From an uncultured Flaviramulus sp. (GTDB taxonomy: Bacteria; Bacteroidota; Bacteroidia; Flavobacteriales; Flavobacteriaceae): a stretch of DNA of 64,000 bases. Both the position numbers and the translations under genes were made by a program. The stretch is taken from positions 248,001-312,000 of the forward strand of contig CANMUP010000005.1 in NCBI GenBank assembly GCA_947501105.1, in the 5' to 3' direction. Below, piece by piece: positions 1-8,498 of this stretch; the first letter of the stretch is position 1; each line of letters begins with the position of its first letter. The notes under the pieces are model-generated. The model had not been told where the DNA came from. It worked only from the letters and a program-made list of their open reading frames with translations, and did no database searches.

Positions 1-188
1 GCCATTTTTGCAAAACCTGTCTTATCATATGGGAACCTTAAAAAAGCATAAATTCCATTAACAGACTCTTGAGCATCAAATAATGTGGTTCCCTCAGTTG
101 TTTTTTCTGATCTTGGAGTCTCATCTAAGAAATCCTCACAAGAAAAAACGAAACAACAAACAACAATTAATATTATATATTTTTTCAT
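1..188 (-). CDS. SusD/RagB-family outer-membrane lipoprotein (N-terminal part, cut by window edge)
   Basis: Translating the minus strand from the ATG at 188 gives about 62 residues. It starts with a hydrophobic signal peptide ending in a lipobox (FVFSC), followed by EDFLDETPRS, which is typical of the mature start of SusD-family lipoproteins. The family forms the lid over a SusC channel and binds glycans at the cell surface. The start lies 7 bp after the stop of the SusC-like gene, so the two should be co-transcribed. The substrate cannot be told, because most of the gene is outside the window. Confidence 0.85.
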   Translation of the reverse strand, partial: MKKYIILIVVCCFVFSCEDFLDETPRSEKTTEGTTLFDAQESVNGIYAFLRFPYDKTGFAKM

Positions 189-195
189 AATCTTA

Positions 196-3100
196 TTATA
201 TTTTTAAATTTATTCCCATATTTATATTCATCGCCTTTGGATATCCATTAAGTTCTATCCCTTCAGAAAATTGTCCTCCAAAAGAGCTAACCTCAGGATC
301 GTACCCATGATAATCTGTAATGATAAAGAAGTTTTGAAGATTTAAGTAAATTTTCATCCCTTGAAGATTAACCTTTTCGAGGAAATTTCGGTCAAAATTA
401 TAGGAAAGGCTTAGGTTTTGACCTCTTATAAAGCTTCCATCAAATACTTGTCCTGAATCGGCTCCATCAAACTTCTTAATATTTTTACGAACCCTAGGGT
501 ACATGGTATTTTGATTCTCAGGAGTCCATGCCTGATTATAGAATTTTTTATACGTATTACCATATCCCATACGGTCAACAAAAAGAATTATAGAATGATC
601 TAGAATATCGTTTCCTTTACTAATTCGTATGTCCACACTTAAATCCCAGTTCTTATACGAAAATGTGTTGCCAATATTCATTGTATAATCTGGCAAACCG
701 CTGCCTATAATTTGTTGATCATCAAAGTTCAAGACACCGTCATTATTCTTATCTTCTAACTTAATATCTCCAGGTATTCTACCATAAACAGCAGCTTCGG
801 CAATCTCATCTGTTCCCCAAGTTCCTAATCGATTGTAGCCCCAAAAAGCACCTGCTGATTCACCTACCCTAAAAATCTGTTGGTTCCACCATATTGGTGC
901 GGTAAAAATATCGGCATCTTCAGTTCCAAGGGATAGAATTTTATTAACGTTCTTTGTGAAATTAATAGAGCTGCTCCAGCTAAAGTTATCGGTCATCACA
1001 TTGGTACTACTAACTAACAGTTCTATTCCGTTGTTTCTAATCGACCCCGCATTTGAAAGTATGGATGAATAGCCAGTAAATGATGCTATAGGGACGTTGA
1101 ACAATAGGTCTTTTGTGGTTCTGCTGTAATAATCTCCTGTAATATCTACTCTATTGAAAAGCCCAAGGTTAAATCCAATATTATACTCTTCTGTTTTTTC
1201 CCATCTTAAATTATCGTTACCTATGGAGCCCGGCGAAGACCCGGTAAATCTTGTATTATTAAAGCTGACCTCTTGTACTCCTGGACTAGAAATTCTGGCA
1301 TAATTACCAATTGCATCATTTCCGCTCTCTCCATAGGTAACCCTTAATCTTAAGTCACTTAAAGTTTCTGAATCCTGTAAAAATGGTTCATTGGATACCT
1401 TCCAAGCTATTCCCGCAGACGGGAAAAATGAATACTTATTGTTTTTCCCAAATCTTGAAGACCCGTCGTAACGACCTGTGAATTCAAGTAAATATTTGTT
1501 CTTATAGCTATAATTTATCCGTCCAAAATAAGAATCGGTAGTATTTCTACTAAAATCACTAAAAACAGAAGGTTCGGCTGTCCCTTGTCCAACATTATTA
1601 AAACTATAAAAATCGTCAAAATCCTGAGCAGTCAAACCAAACTGAAACACTTCATTTTCTTGTCTTGAAGCTCCAAGTATAGCACCAAACGAATGGTTTT
1701 CATCTATAGTAGGGTTATAACTCAACACATTTTCAATTAGATTTTGTTTCAAATTTGCATTAGTTAAAGAAGCAGAGGTTCTGTTAACAAATGTATCAAC
1801 TCGTCTTCCTATATGTGTTCTTCCTTCTGTATTATAATTTAAGATTGAATATGACGTTCTTAATTTAAGATCTTTGGTGAAATTGATTTCAGTGAAGATG
1901 TTACGGGTAACTTGTCTTTTGTAAAACTCTCTATTCAAAGCATTTAATCTATCTTTTGGTGTTGCTCCATACCATACATCCCAAGTTCCATTAGCGTTCA
2001 GTAAATCATCAGCATTTACAGCTGTACCATCTTCATATCTAGTAGGATAAATAGGTAAATAGAAAAGAGTTCTCATTGTAATATTATCAGCACCTATTCT
2101 AAAATCATCTACAATGTTGGTCTTGGTATCTGAGTATGACATACTTCCTCCTACTTTCAACCAATCTTTCACCGTGAACTCACCATTAAAGCGCATGGTG
2201 TTCTTCTTCAAAAAGGTATTTAGTAATATCCCTTCATCGTCTTGTGTTCCTGCAGAAAACGAAAAATTAGAATTTTCTCCTCCTCCTCTAACATTTACAA
2301 AGTATTGCTTGGAAACAGCAGTGCGTGTTGATTCATCCAACCAATCGGTATCGTACTTTGGTAGATCTGATCGGGTTCCATCTTCTGTGAACAATGCGGG
2401 ATAATCTGTTGCGTAATCATCAACAAAGAAACCACTTGGTGTACCCAAAGCCATTTGATCCTCATCTAACCTCACTTTCAAGCCTTTCCAATACTCCATA
2501 CCACTTAATACTTCAGGCTTATTGGTCAACCTTGCAACTTGTAAATTCGAATTTACATCTACAGAAATCTTTCCTGATTTACCTTTTTTTGTTGTAACCA
2601 ATATTACACCATTTGCCCCTCTTGCACCATATATAGCTGTAGCAGACGCATCTTTAAGGACAGTCATGGTTTCTATATCGTTGGTGTTTATTAACTCGAT
2701 ATCCACTCCTATAACACCATCAACAACATATAATGGTTGATTGTTTGCATTTAAAGAACCCTTTCCTCTAATTGTAACCTGCATACCACCTCCTGGTCGC
2801 CCTGAGCTATTAAAAACATTCAAACCAGCTACCTTACCTTGTAAATTGTCCAATGGATTTACAGATACCCTTTCTTCCATTTTACTTGAATTAACTGTTG
2901 CAATAGAGCCTGCTATGTCTGATCTCTTGTCTGTTCCATAACCAATAACAACAACCTCATCTAATTTAGACGTACTTTCTTCTAAAGTTATATTTACTTC
3001 TTTTTTTCCCCTCACACTAATCTCTTGAGTAGAAAAACCTAAATAAGAAATAAGCAATATTGCATTTTCATCAGATACTGAAATAGAAAAGTTCCCATCA

Positions 3101-3369
3101 AAATCTGTTTGCACACCATTGGAAGTCCCTTTCTCGATAACATTTGCTCCAGGTAACGGTGTGCCAAAATTATCCTTGACCGTACCGGAAATCACAATTT
3201 GACTTTCTGGTTCTTTTACTCCATTAGGTGAAATGCTACTTAGCTTGGTTTCTTTAACCATGCTATCTGCATACCCCTTAGGTATTGCCATACTAGACCA
3301 CGAGCCAAAAAAGACCAGTGCGAAAAGCACACAACCACCTACTTTTAATAATGATAATGGTTTTCTCAT
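196..3369 (-). CDS. SusC/RagA-family TonB-linked outer-membrane receptor
   Basis: A 1057-residue outer-membrane transporter that would import oligosaccharides (or peptides) with energy from TonB. Order seen: signal region at about 1-35; a carboxypeptidase-regulatory-like beta domain at about 58-132 (ISGTVKDNFGTPLPGANV); the conserved DEVVVIGYG at 137-145; a plug to about 265 containing LQGKVAGLNV and KDASATAIYGARGANGV; then the long beta-barrel. The length is usual for SusC. The SusD gene follows at 7 bp. An operator-like palindrome lies 66-83 bp before the start, and a LacI-type regulator gene is directly upstream, so specific sugar induction is likely. No glycoside hydrolase is visible in the window, so the substrate is unknown. 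Confidence 0.95.
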   Translation of the reverse strand: MRKPLSLLKVGGCVLFALVFFGSWSSMAIPKGYADSMVKETKLSSISPNGVKEPESQIVISGTVKDNFGTPLPGANVIEKGTSNGVQTDFDGNFSISVSDENAILLISYLGFSTQEISVRGKKEVNITLEESTSKLDEVVVIGYGTDKRSDIAGSIATVNSSKMEERVSVNPLDNLQGKVAGLNVFNSSGRPGGGMQVTIRGKGSLNANNQPLYVVDGVIGVDIELINTNDIETMTVLKDASATAIYGARGANGVILVTTKKGKSGKISVDVNSNLQVARLTNKPEVLSGMEYWKGLKVRLDEDQMALGTPSGFFVDDYATDYPALFTEDGTRSDLPKYDTDWLDESTRTAVSKQYFVNVRGGGENSNFSFSAGTQDDEGILLNTFLKKNTMRFNGEFTVKDWLKVGGSMSYSDTKTNIVDDFRIGADNITMRTLFYLPIYPTRYEDGTAVNADDLLNANGTWDVWYGATPKDRLNALNREFYKRQVTRNIFTEINFTKDLKLRTSYSILNYNTEGRTHIGRRVDTFVNRTSASLTNANLKQNLIENVLSYNPTIDENHSFGAILGASRQENEVFQFGLTAQDFDDFYSFNNVGQGTAEPSVFSDFSRNTTDSYFGRINYSYKNKYLLEFTGRYDGSSRFGKNNKYSFFPSAGIAWKVSNEPFLQDSETLSDLRLRVTYGESGNDAIGNYARISSPGVQEVSFNNTRFTGSSPGSIGNDNLRWEKTEEYNIGFNLGLFNRVDITGDYYSRTTKDLLFNVPIASFTGYSSILSNAGSIRNNGIELLVSSTNVMTDNFSWSSSINFTKNVNKILSLGTEDADIFTAPIWWNQQIFRVGESAGAFWGYNRLGTWGTDEIAEAAVYGRIPGDIKLEDKNNDGVLNFDDQQIIGSGLPDYTMNIGNTFSYKNWDLSVDIRISKGNDILDHSIILFVDRMGYGNTYKKFYNQAWTPENQNTMYPRVRKNIKKFDGADSGQVFDGSFIRGQNLSLSYNFDRNFLEKVNLQGMKIYLNLQNFFIITDYHGYDPEVSSFGGQFSEGIELNGYPKAMNINMGINLKI

Positions 3370-3417
3370 AATTTACGAATTTAATTTAGTTAGTAATTTC
3401 ATTTAATTAATCTATTT

Positions 3418-3426
3418 CAAAGTATA
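3418..3426 (-). promoter_or_regulatory. possible -7 element of the susC promoter
   Basis: The minus strand reads TATACTTTG, one base longer than the Bacteroidota consensus TAnnTTTG. It lies about 50 bp before the susC start. The LacI-type palindrome at 3435-3452 would then cover the -33 region, which suits repression. This is an imperfect match. Confidence 0.35.
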
Positions 3427-3434
3427 TTATTTGT

Positions 3435-3452
3435 AACTAAACCGTTTTAGTT
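3435..3452. promoter_or_regulatory. LacI-family operator upstream of susC
   Basis: AACTAAACCGTTTTAGTT is an 18-bp near-perfect palindrome with two mismatched positions and the central CG step typical of LacI/GalR operators. It sits in the 106-bp gap between the lacI stop and the susC start. It differs by one base from the palindrome in front of lacI (4540-4557). That the neighbouring regulator binds it is inference. Confidence 0.8.
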
Positions 3453-3475
3453 AATACTTAAAAAAATGTTTTACG

Positions 3476-4510
3476 TCATGATCCACAAGATTTTCTTACA
3501 ATAAACTCCACTTCTAAAATCCTTTTTTTATCATTCATAGTTTTAACCTTTGTGGCTCCCATTTCATCCAATAAAATATCTACTGCCATATTTCCCATCT
3601 CCTCAACCGGTTGTAAAACAGAAGTAATTGGAGGTTCAACCAAATCGAACGCTGCCGACAAATCGGAAAAACTAACCATGGCCACTTCTTCAGGAACTTT
3701 AACATTCAATCCCTTTAAAGCCCTTAGCCCTTCACGCGCCAAATAGTGAGTTGAAAACACAAACGCATCAACATTTAATTTCGGCTCAACAAACTCTTTA
3801 ATTTTCTTCTTAACGTCGGCCTCATAATTATTGTAATCTACATATATCTCTATCGGTTCATTTGGATTACCTTCGAACTTTTCAACAGCATCCCTATAAC
3901 CTAAATACCGCTGCTTTAATGCCTCCAGATCAGAATTTATTGCCACAAAAACTATTCTCTTTTTCCCTTTCGACAACAAATGTTTTGTAGCCTTGTTCAT
4001 CCCCCCGTAATTATCTACAACGACAAAATTCGTATCCAGATCGGGATAATTTCTATCAATTAAAACCAATGGAAAATTATTTTTCATCAACATTTTAATA
4101 TCCTTTTGGTTCTTTTGTGTAGATGCCACAATCAGACCATCTACCTGTCTATTTAACATATCGCCAATAAGACTTGATTCTTTCTTCGGGGACTCGTTTG
4201 AGCTACTAAAAACAACGGTAAACCCTTCCTGAGCTGCCCTTGCCTCAATACTTCCTGCTATTTTAGCGTAAAAAGTATCTGAAATATTGGGTATTATTAA
4301 CCCAATCGTCTCGGTTTTCCCTCGGCTCAATCCACGAGCTAAATGATTGGGAACATAATTGTGATCTTTAGCAAACTTAATTATCCTTTTCTGGGTTTCT
4401 TGGCTAATCTTATTTTCATCTCCTTTGTTATTAAGCACAAGAGAAACTGCCGTTTTAGAAACGTTAAGTTGTTCTGCAATATCCTTTAAATATACCTTTT
4501 TCAAACCCAA
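3476..4510 (-). CDS. LacI-family transcriptional regulator
   Basis: 344 residues with the classic LacI layout. An N-terminal helix-turn-helix and hinge helix occupy about 5-62 (LKDIAEQLNVSKTAVSLVLN, then YVPNHLARGLSRG). A periplasmic-binding-protein-like effector domain starts near TETIGLIIPNISDTFYAKIA. Such proteins bind a sugar or sugar derivative and release operator DNA. The gene is directly upstream of susC/susD on the same strand. Near-identical palindromes lie before both susC and lacI itself, pointing to local control plus autoregulation. Many Bacteroidota loci use hybrid two-component systems or SusR instead; a LacI protein in this role is known but less usual. The effector is not predictable here. 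Confidence 0.93.
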   Translation of the reverse strand: MGLKKVYLKDIAEQLNVSKTAVSLVLNNKGDENKISQETQKRIIKFAKDHNYVPNHLARGLSRGKTETIGLIIPNISDTFYAKIAGSIEARAAQEGFTVVFSSSNESPKKESSLIGDMLNRQVDGLIVASTQKNQKDIKMLMKNNFPLVLIDRNYPDLDTNFVVVDNYGGMNKATKHLLSKGKKRIVFVAINSDLEALKQRYLGYRDAVEKFEGNPNEPIEIYVDYNNYEADVKKKIKEFVEPKLNVDAFVFSTHYLAREGLRALKGLNVKVPEEVAMVSFSDLSAAFDLVEPPITSVLQPVEEMGNMAVDILLDEMGATKVKTMNDKKRILEVEFIVRKSCGS

Positions 4511-4539
4511 AATTAAGATTTACCTGAGATAAAATCACT

Positions 4540-4557
4540 AACTAAACCGCTTTAGTT
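4540..4557. promoter_or_regulatory. LacI-family operator upstream of lacI (autoregulatory)
   Basis: AACTAAACCGCTTTAGTT, 18 bp, differs from the susC operator at one position. It lies 30 bp before the lacI start and directly downstream of the -7 element at 4562-4569. Bound repressor would cover the transcription start, which fits negative autoregulation. Confidence 0.8.
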
Positions 4558-4561
4558 TAAG

Positions 4562-4590
4562 CAAATATATAAATTTTTTGTTGTATTCAA
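4562..4590 (-). promoter_or_regulatory. lacI promoter
   Basis: The minus strand carries TTG (4588-4590), 18 nt, then TATATTTG (4562-4569), an exact match to the Bacteroidota promoter TTG-N17-23-TAnnTTTG. Transcription would start near 4555, inside the operator. The rest of the gap towards the integrase (4591-4788) is AT-rich and shows nothing else recognisable. Confidence 0.65.
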
Positions 4591-4788
4591 ATATCTTTCT
4601 TCTTTTTTTTATTTTTTTATTCTATTAGTCTTGCTCAAAATTGTTTTTGCTTTCCACTACCAAACAAAAACCTCAGAAGTAATAAAAATTATTTTCTCAA
4701 ATATAGCTTGCTAACTCTTTTCTATATAGTACCAATATGTTTATACTCAATTATTGCCTTTCCTATAAACTCTATCTTTAATAACTTT

Positions 4789-6030
4789 TCAATTTCTGTC
4801 CGAGTAAATGTAGTAACTCCATTCTAGTAGGTTACTTATATCCTCACTAATTTTGGTTTCTACTACCCTAGCGTAAATTTGTGTGGTTGAAAGTTTGGCA
4901 TGCCCTAAAAGTTTAGAAACGGTCTTTATTGGTACGCCATTGGATAACATTACCGTCGTTGCAAAAGTATGTCTAGCAACATGAAAAGAAATATTTTTGT
5001 GGATTCCACAAGATTTTACAATTTCCTTTAAATAAGCATTGGTTTTTTGGTTAGAGCTTATGGGTAATAAATTGGTTATAAAATCTGTTTCTTGTATACC
5101 TCTATACTTTTCTAGTATTGTCCATGCTTTTGGAAGTATAGGCACTTTTACTTGTTCATCTGTTTTTTCTCGTTTGGTATATATCCAATTGTTGTTATCT
5201 ATACCTTTAACAATATTGTTTTCTGTTAGTTCTTTGACATCTATATAAGATAATCCCGTATAGCATGAAAACACAAAGCAATCTTTTATTTTTTGTAAGC
5301 GTTCACATGTGAATTCTGTGTTTTCTAACAATGATAGTTCTCTTTCGTTTAAATACTGCCTATCAAATTTGTTATATTTTAACTGAAATTGGCTGAATGG
5401 ATTTTTATGCATCCATTCCAATTTTATCGCTAGGTTTATCATTTTTTTGAAACGCTCCAAATGTTTCATAACGCCATTGTTGGATAGCATTAATTGCTTT
5501 TTGGCGTTTTTATAGGTTCTTAGGTAGTGCTCAAAATCTGTGATAAATCTGAAATTCAATTGTTTCAAATAAATATCCTTTATTCTTTTTTTCTTTTTTA
5601 AAAACTTCAGTAGATAACGTTCTGTGGTGTAATAATTCTTCATCGTTCCTCCCTTTAGAACGTGAATCATATTACCATTGTGGTAAGCAATTAACTATTT
5701 TAAGGTTTTGCTGTTATCATCTTCTCCTAAATAACGAGACTTGATGGCATCAGAAGATAACACCTTATCTTCTTCTATAAGTTCTTTGTGACATTGAAGC
5801 AGTTTGTTATAAACCCCATCCAAATAAGAGTTTAAAATTTTGGTGGTTTCCGAATTACCTCGTCCTCTATTTTTGACATTGTCCCACTGGTTATGGTCAA
5901 TACTTCGCTTTAAACTCATTTCTGAGCGTTTGCCGTTTACCGTAATACGGGCATAGATGGAAATTTGACTGGGATTGCTTCTTGATTTTCTTGTAAAGAA
6001 AATAACCGTAAAGGTGCTTTTTGTTTTCAT
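4789..6030 (-). pseudogene. tyrosine site-specific recombinase (integrase) interrupted by an in-frame TAG
   Basis: Two open stretches in one reading frame form one integrase of about 413 codons from the MKTKSTFTV start at 6030. The first 111 residues are an arm-type DNA-binding domain (ARITVNGKRSEMSLKR). They end at TAG (5695-5697). The same frame then continues LIAYHNGN and on through the SAM-like core-binding domain (LKGGTMKNYYTTERYL) and the catalytic domain. HVARH, LLGHAKLSTT and the tyrosine in TQIYARV are intact. The first catalytic Arg is replaced (TGLSYIDVKEL), as in IntDOT-type Bacteroidota enzymes. The break is a single nonsense codon, not a frameshift. The gene lies beside tRNA-Pro, a common integration target. 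Probably a decayed gene; a downstream fragment could start at 5670, but it would lack the arm domain. Confidence 0.85.
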
Positions 6031-6123
6031 TTTAAATGACTTTTTGTTAAACAATAATTTGTAAAGACGAAAGTCAAATTATGTCTTAAAGCTCTTTAAA
6101 GTTAATACATTTTCGGTAAACAA

Positions 6124-6144
6124 TTGCACACCGATTTGCACACC
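6124..6144. repeat. direct repeat next to the integrase, possible recombinase arm sites
   Basis: TTGCACACC occurs at 6124-6132 and again at 6136-6144, a 12-bp period, between the integrase start and tRNA-Pro. Short direct repeats here are typical of integrase arm-binding sites. No function is proven by sequence. Confidence 0.4.
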
Positions 6145-6199
6145 TTTTTAATGAGATTAGATGCTTTTATTTGATATCAAATAAAATGTGTGAAAACAA

Positions 6200-6233
6200 A
6201 AAACACTGATAATCATACGATTAACAGTGTTTT
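6200..6233 (-). terminator. rho-independent terminator of tRNA-Pro
   Basis: The arms AAAACACTG and CAGTGTTTT (forward coordinates) flank an inner TAATC/GATTA stem with a 4-nt loop. On the minus strand the hairpin is followed by a T-rich tract. It starts 24 bp after the tRNA 3' end. Confidence 0.75.
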
Positions 6234-6256
6234 GCTTTAACCTATTACTAGGTTCG

Positions 6257-6331
6257 TCGGGGTGGCAGGATTCGAACCTGCGACCTCCGCGTCCCAAACG
6301 CGGCGCGATAACCGGGCTACGCTACACCCCG
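6257..6331 (-). tRNA. tRNA-Pro (anticodon TGG)
   Basis: 75 nt on the minus strand. The acceptor stem is CGGGGTG/CACCCCG with discriminator A. The anticodon arm CCGCG-TTTGGGA-CGCGG gives anticodon TGG. The T arm is GCAGG-TTCGAAT-CCTGC. CCA is not encoded. Its 3' end faces the broken integrase, so it is the likely attachment site of the adjacent island. No second copy of the tRNA 3' end is seen in the 6 kb to the left, so the far junction must lie outside the window. Confidence 0.96.
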
Positions 6332-6346
6332 AAAATGTAACGGCTG

Positions 6347-6378
6347 CAAATATATAGCTTTTCTTTATAAACGAACAA
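6347..6378 (-). promoter_or_regulatory. tRNA-Pro promoter
   Basis: On the minus strand TTG (6376-6378) is followed after 21 nt by TATATTTG (6347-6354), matching the Bacteroidota consensus. The element ends 15 bp before the tRNA 5' end. Confidence 0.6.
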
Positions 6379-6419
6379 TAATTATGAGTAAATTGTGGTT
6401 ACATTTAATATTAAATATC

Positions 6420-7526
6420 ATGACTTTCAAATCTTTTGTTATAGCTACTATAATTCTATTTGGTTTAAGCTCTTGTGCACAAGACAAAAACCCGATAAAC
6501 ACTGAGCATTCCTACGAAACTGTCGTAAAAAATCTTAATAATCCTTGGGGTTTTGTTTTTCTTCCTGATGGTTCCATGCTTATTAATGAGAAAGCTGGAG
6601 AATTAATTCATTTTAATAAAGAAAAGAAAACCAAAGTTATAGGGTTGCCAGAAATTGAATTACTTGGTCAAGGTGGTTTAATGGATATAGAATTGCATCC
6701 CAAATATGAAGATAATGGATGGATTTATTTCTCTTATGCTTCCTCTGAAGGAAATGGAGATGGCGCTAACACTACTATAATGCGTTGCAAACTAACGAAT
6801 AATCATTTAGTTGAGAAACAAGTTCTATATAAAGCGAAACCAAACTCTGAAAAAGGACAGCATTTTGGCTCTCGAATAGTGTTTGATAATGCTGGGTATT
6901 TATATTTCACTGTTGGAGACCGTGGAAGTCGAGACGTAAACCCTCAAGATATTACTCGAGATGGAGGTAAAGTATACCGTTTACACGATGATGGTACTAT
7001 ACCAAGCGACAACCCATTTATAAATGAAACAAACGCTAAAAAAGCAATATACTCTTACGGTCATCGTAATCCCCAAGGCATGGTAAAACATCCAGAAACT
7101 GGTAAAATATGGACCCACGAACACGGTCCGAGAGGTGGTGATGAAATAAATATTATTGCATTAGGAAAAAATTATGGCTGGCCAGTAATTAGCTATGGCA
7201 TAAACTACAGTGGCACAAAATTTACCGAATTAACTGAAGCTCCAGGAATGGAACAACCCATTCATTATTGGACACCATCAATTGCTCCAAGTGGTATGGA
7301 GTTTATAACTAGTGATATTTACCCCAATTGGAAAGGAAACCTGTTGGTTGGTTCCTTAAAGTTTCAGTATCTCGATAGATGTGTTATCCAAAACAATAAG
7401 GTTGTTAAAGAAGATAGATTACTTAATGGTGTTGGTCGTGTACGTAGCGTGCGCCAAGGCCCTGACGGATATATTTATGTAGGTGTAGAAAATGTTGGTA
7501 TAGTTAAAATTATTCCGAATAAATAA
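6420..7526 (+). CDS. PQQ-dependent sugar dehydrogenase-like beta-propeller lipoprotein
   Basis: The family oxidises aldose sugars with PQQ as cofactor on the outer side of the cell. From the ATG at 6420 the 368-residue product has a clean lipoprotein signal (TIILFGLSSC, Cys19); an in-frame ATG at 6384 would add 12 residues and spoil it. Family motifs are present: NPWGFVFLPDGSMLINEKAG, KGQHFGSR with the catalytic-type His, YSYGHRNPQGM and HEHGPRGGDEIN. This matches the soluble glucose dehydrogenase/YliI group. No PQQ synthesis gene is in the window, so cofactor use is assumed from the family. It stands alone, followed by uridine kinase. Confidence 0.88.
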   Translation: MTFKSFVIATIILFGLSSCAQDKNPINTEHSYETVVKNLNNPWGFVFLPDGSMLINEKAGELIHFNKEKKTKVIGLPEIELLGQGGLMDIELHPKYEDNGWIYFSYASSEGNGDGANTTIMRCKLTNNHLVEKQVLYKAKPNSEKGQHFGSRIVFDNAGYLYFTVGDRGSRDVNPQDITRDGGKVYRLHDDGTIPSDNPFINETNAKKAIYSYGHRNPQGMVKHPETGKIWTHEHGPRGGDEINIIALGKNYGWPVISYGINYSGTKFTELTEAPGMEQPIHYWTPSIAPSGMEFITSDIYPNWKGNLLVGSLKFQYLDRCVIQNNKVVKEDRLLNGVGRVRSVRQGPDGYIYVGVENVGIVKIIPNK

Positions 7527-7565
7527 TCTTAAATTTGTATTACTAAGTTTAATAAAGATGTTTAG

Positions 7566-8171
7566 ATGCTAGTTATAGGAATTGCAGGTGGTACTGGTTG
7601 CGGAAAAACAACAGTTGTAAATCAAATTTTAAACGAACTTCCAGAGGGTGAAGTTGGTATAATTTCTCAAGATTCATATTATAAAGACACATCGCATTTA
7701 ACATACGAAGAGCGTGTAAAAATAAATTTTGACCATCCTAGGTCTATTGATTTTGATTTATTAGCTAATCATTTACAAGAACTAAAAAAAGGTACACCAA
7801 TACACCAACCAGTATATTCGTTTGTTAAACATAACAGAACTGGTGATACTATTTTAACGCACCCAAGAAAAGTAATGATTGTTGAGGGCATTTTAATACT
7901 TACAAATCCCGAATTAAGAGACATGTTTGATATTAAAATATTTGTGCATGCTGATACCGATGAGCGCTTAATTCGAAGGTTAAAACGCGATATTTCTGAA
8001 CGAGGTAGAGATTTAGATGAAGTACTTTCTCGTTATCAAAACACTTTAAAACCTATGCACGATCAGTTTATTGAACCTATGAAAGAATATGCAGATATTA
8101 TCATTCCTAACAATAAATATAATACTGTTGCGGTAAATATTGTTAGAACTATTATAAATGAAAAATTGTAA
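7566..8171 (+). CDS. udk: uridine kinase
   Basis: 201 residues, the usual length. It phosphorylates uridine and cytidine in pyrimidine salvage in the cytoplasm. The P-loop GGTGCGKTT lies at 8-16. The uridine-binding region DSYYKD and the motif FDHPRSIDFDLL follow. RLIRRLKRDISERGRD is the lid/arginine region typical of Udk. It ends exactly where the FtsB-like gene begins, so the two are one transcript in the order udk, ftsB-like, mutA. Confidence 0.95.
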   Translation: MLVIGIAGGTGCGKTTVVNQILNELPEGEVGIISQDSYYKDTSHLTYEERVKINFDHPRSIDFDLLANHLQELKKGTPIHQPVYSFVKHNRTGDTILTHPRKVMIVEGILILTNPELRDMFDIKIFVHADTDERLIRRLKRDISERGRDLDEVLSRYQNTLKPMHDQFIEPMKEYADIIIPNNKYNTVAVNIVRTIINEKL

Positions 8172-8498
8172 ATGGCTCAACTAAAAAAAAATAAATACTT
8201 AAAGCCTTTCAAAAATTGGTTTATACTCATTTTTGTTGGCTTCGTCGTTTGGATGTTGTTTTTCGATACAAACTCGGGATTAATTCATCATGAATTAAAT
8301 TCAGATATTGAAGCTTTAGAAAACTCAAAAGAATATTATAAAAAAGAAATAGAAAAAGACAATAAGGCCATTAAAAAATTAAGTTCAGAAGAAGGCCTAG
8401 AAAAATTTGCCCGCGAAGAGTATTATATGAAGAAAGAAAATGAGGAAATATTTATAATAGAATACGAAGACAGTTTAAAAGTAAAAAAAGATGACTAA
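8172..8498 (+). CDS. FtsB/DivIC-type septum formation initiator
   Basis: A 108-residue bitopic membrane protein: a short basic cytoplasmic tail, one membrane helix at about 16-34 (WFILIFVGFVVWMLFF), then a coiled coil rich in K and E (YYKKEIEKDNKAIKKLSSEE) and a conserved end, EKFAREEYYMKKENEEIFII. This is the FtsB/DivIC layout; the family bridges FtsL and FtsQ in the divisome. The stop overlaps the mutA start by 8 bp. The exact orthologue name within Bacteroidota is uncertain. Confidence 0.85.
   Translation: MAQLKKNKYLKPFKNWFILIFVGFVVWMLFFDTNSGLIHHELNSDIEALENSKEYYKKEIEKDNKAIKKLSSEEGLEKFAREEYYMKKENEEIFIIEYEDSLKVKKDD

Noticed and set aside
5695-5697. TAG in the integrase read as pyrrolysine or programmed readthrough
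   Set aside because: No pyrrolysine genes, no known readthrough context, and Bacteroidota do not generally use it. A nonsense mutation is simpler.
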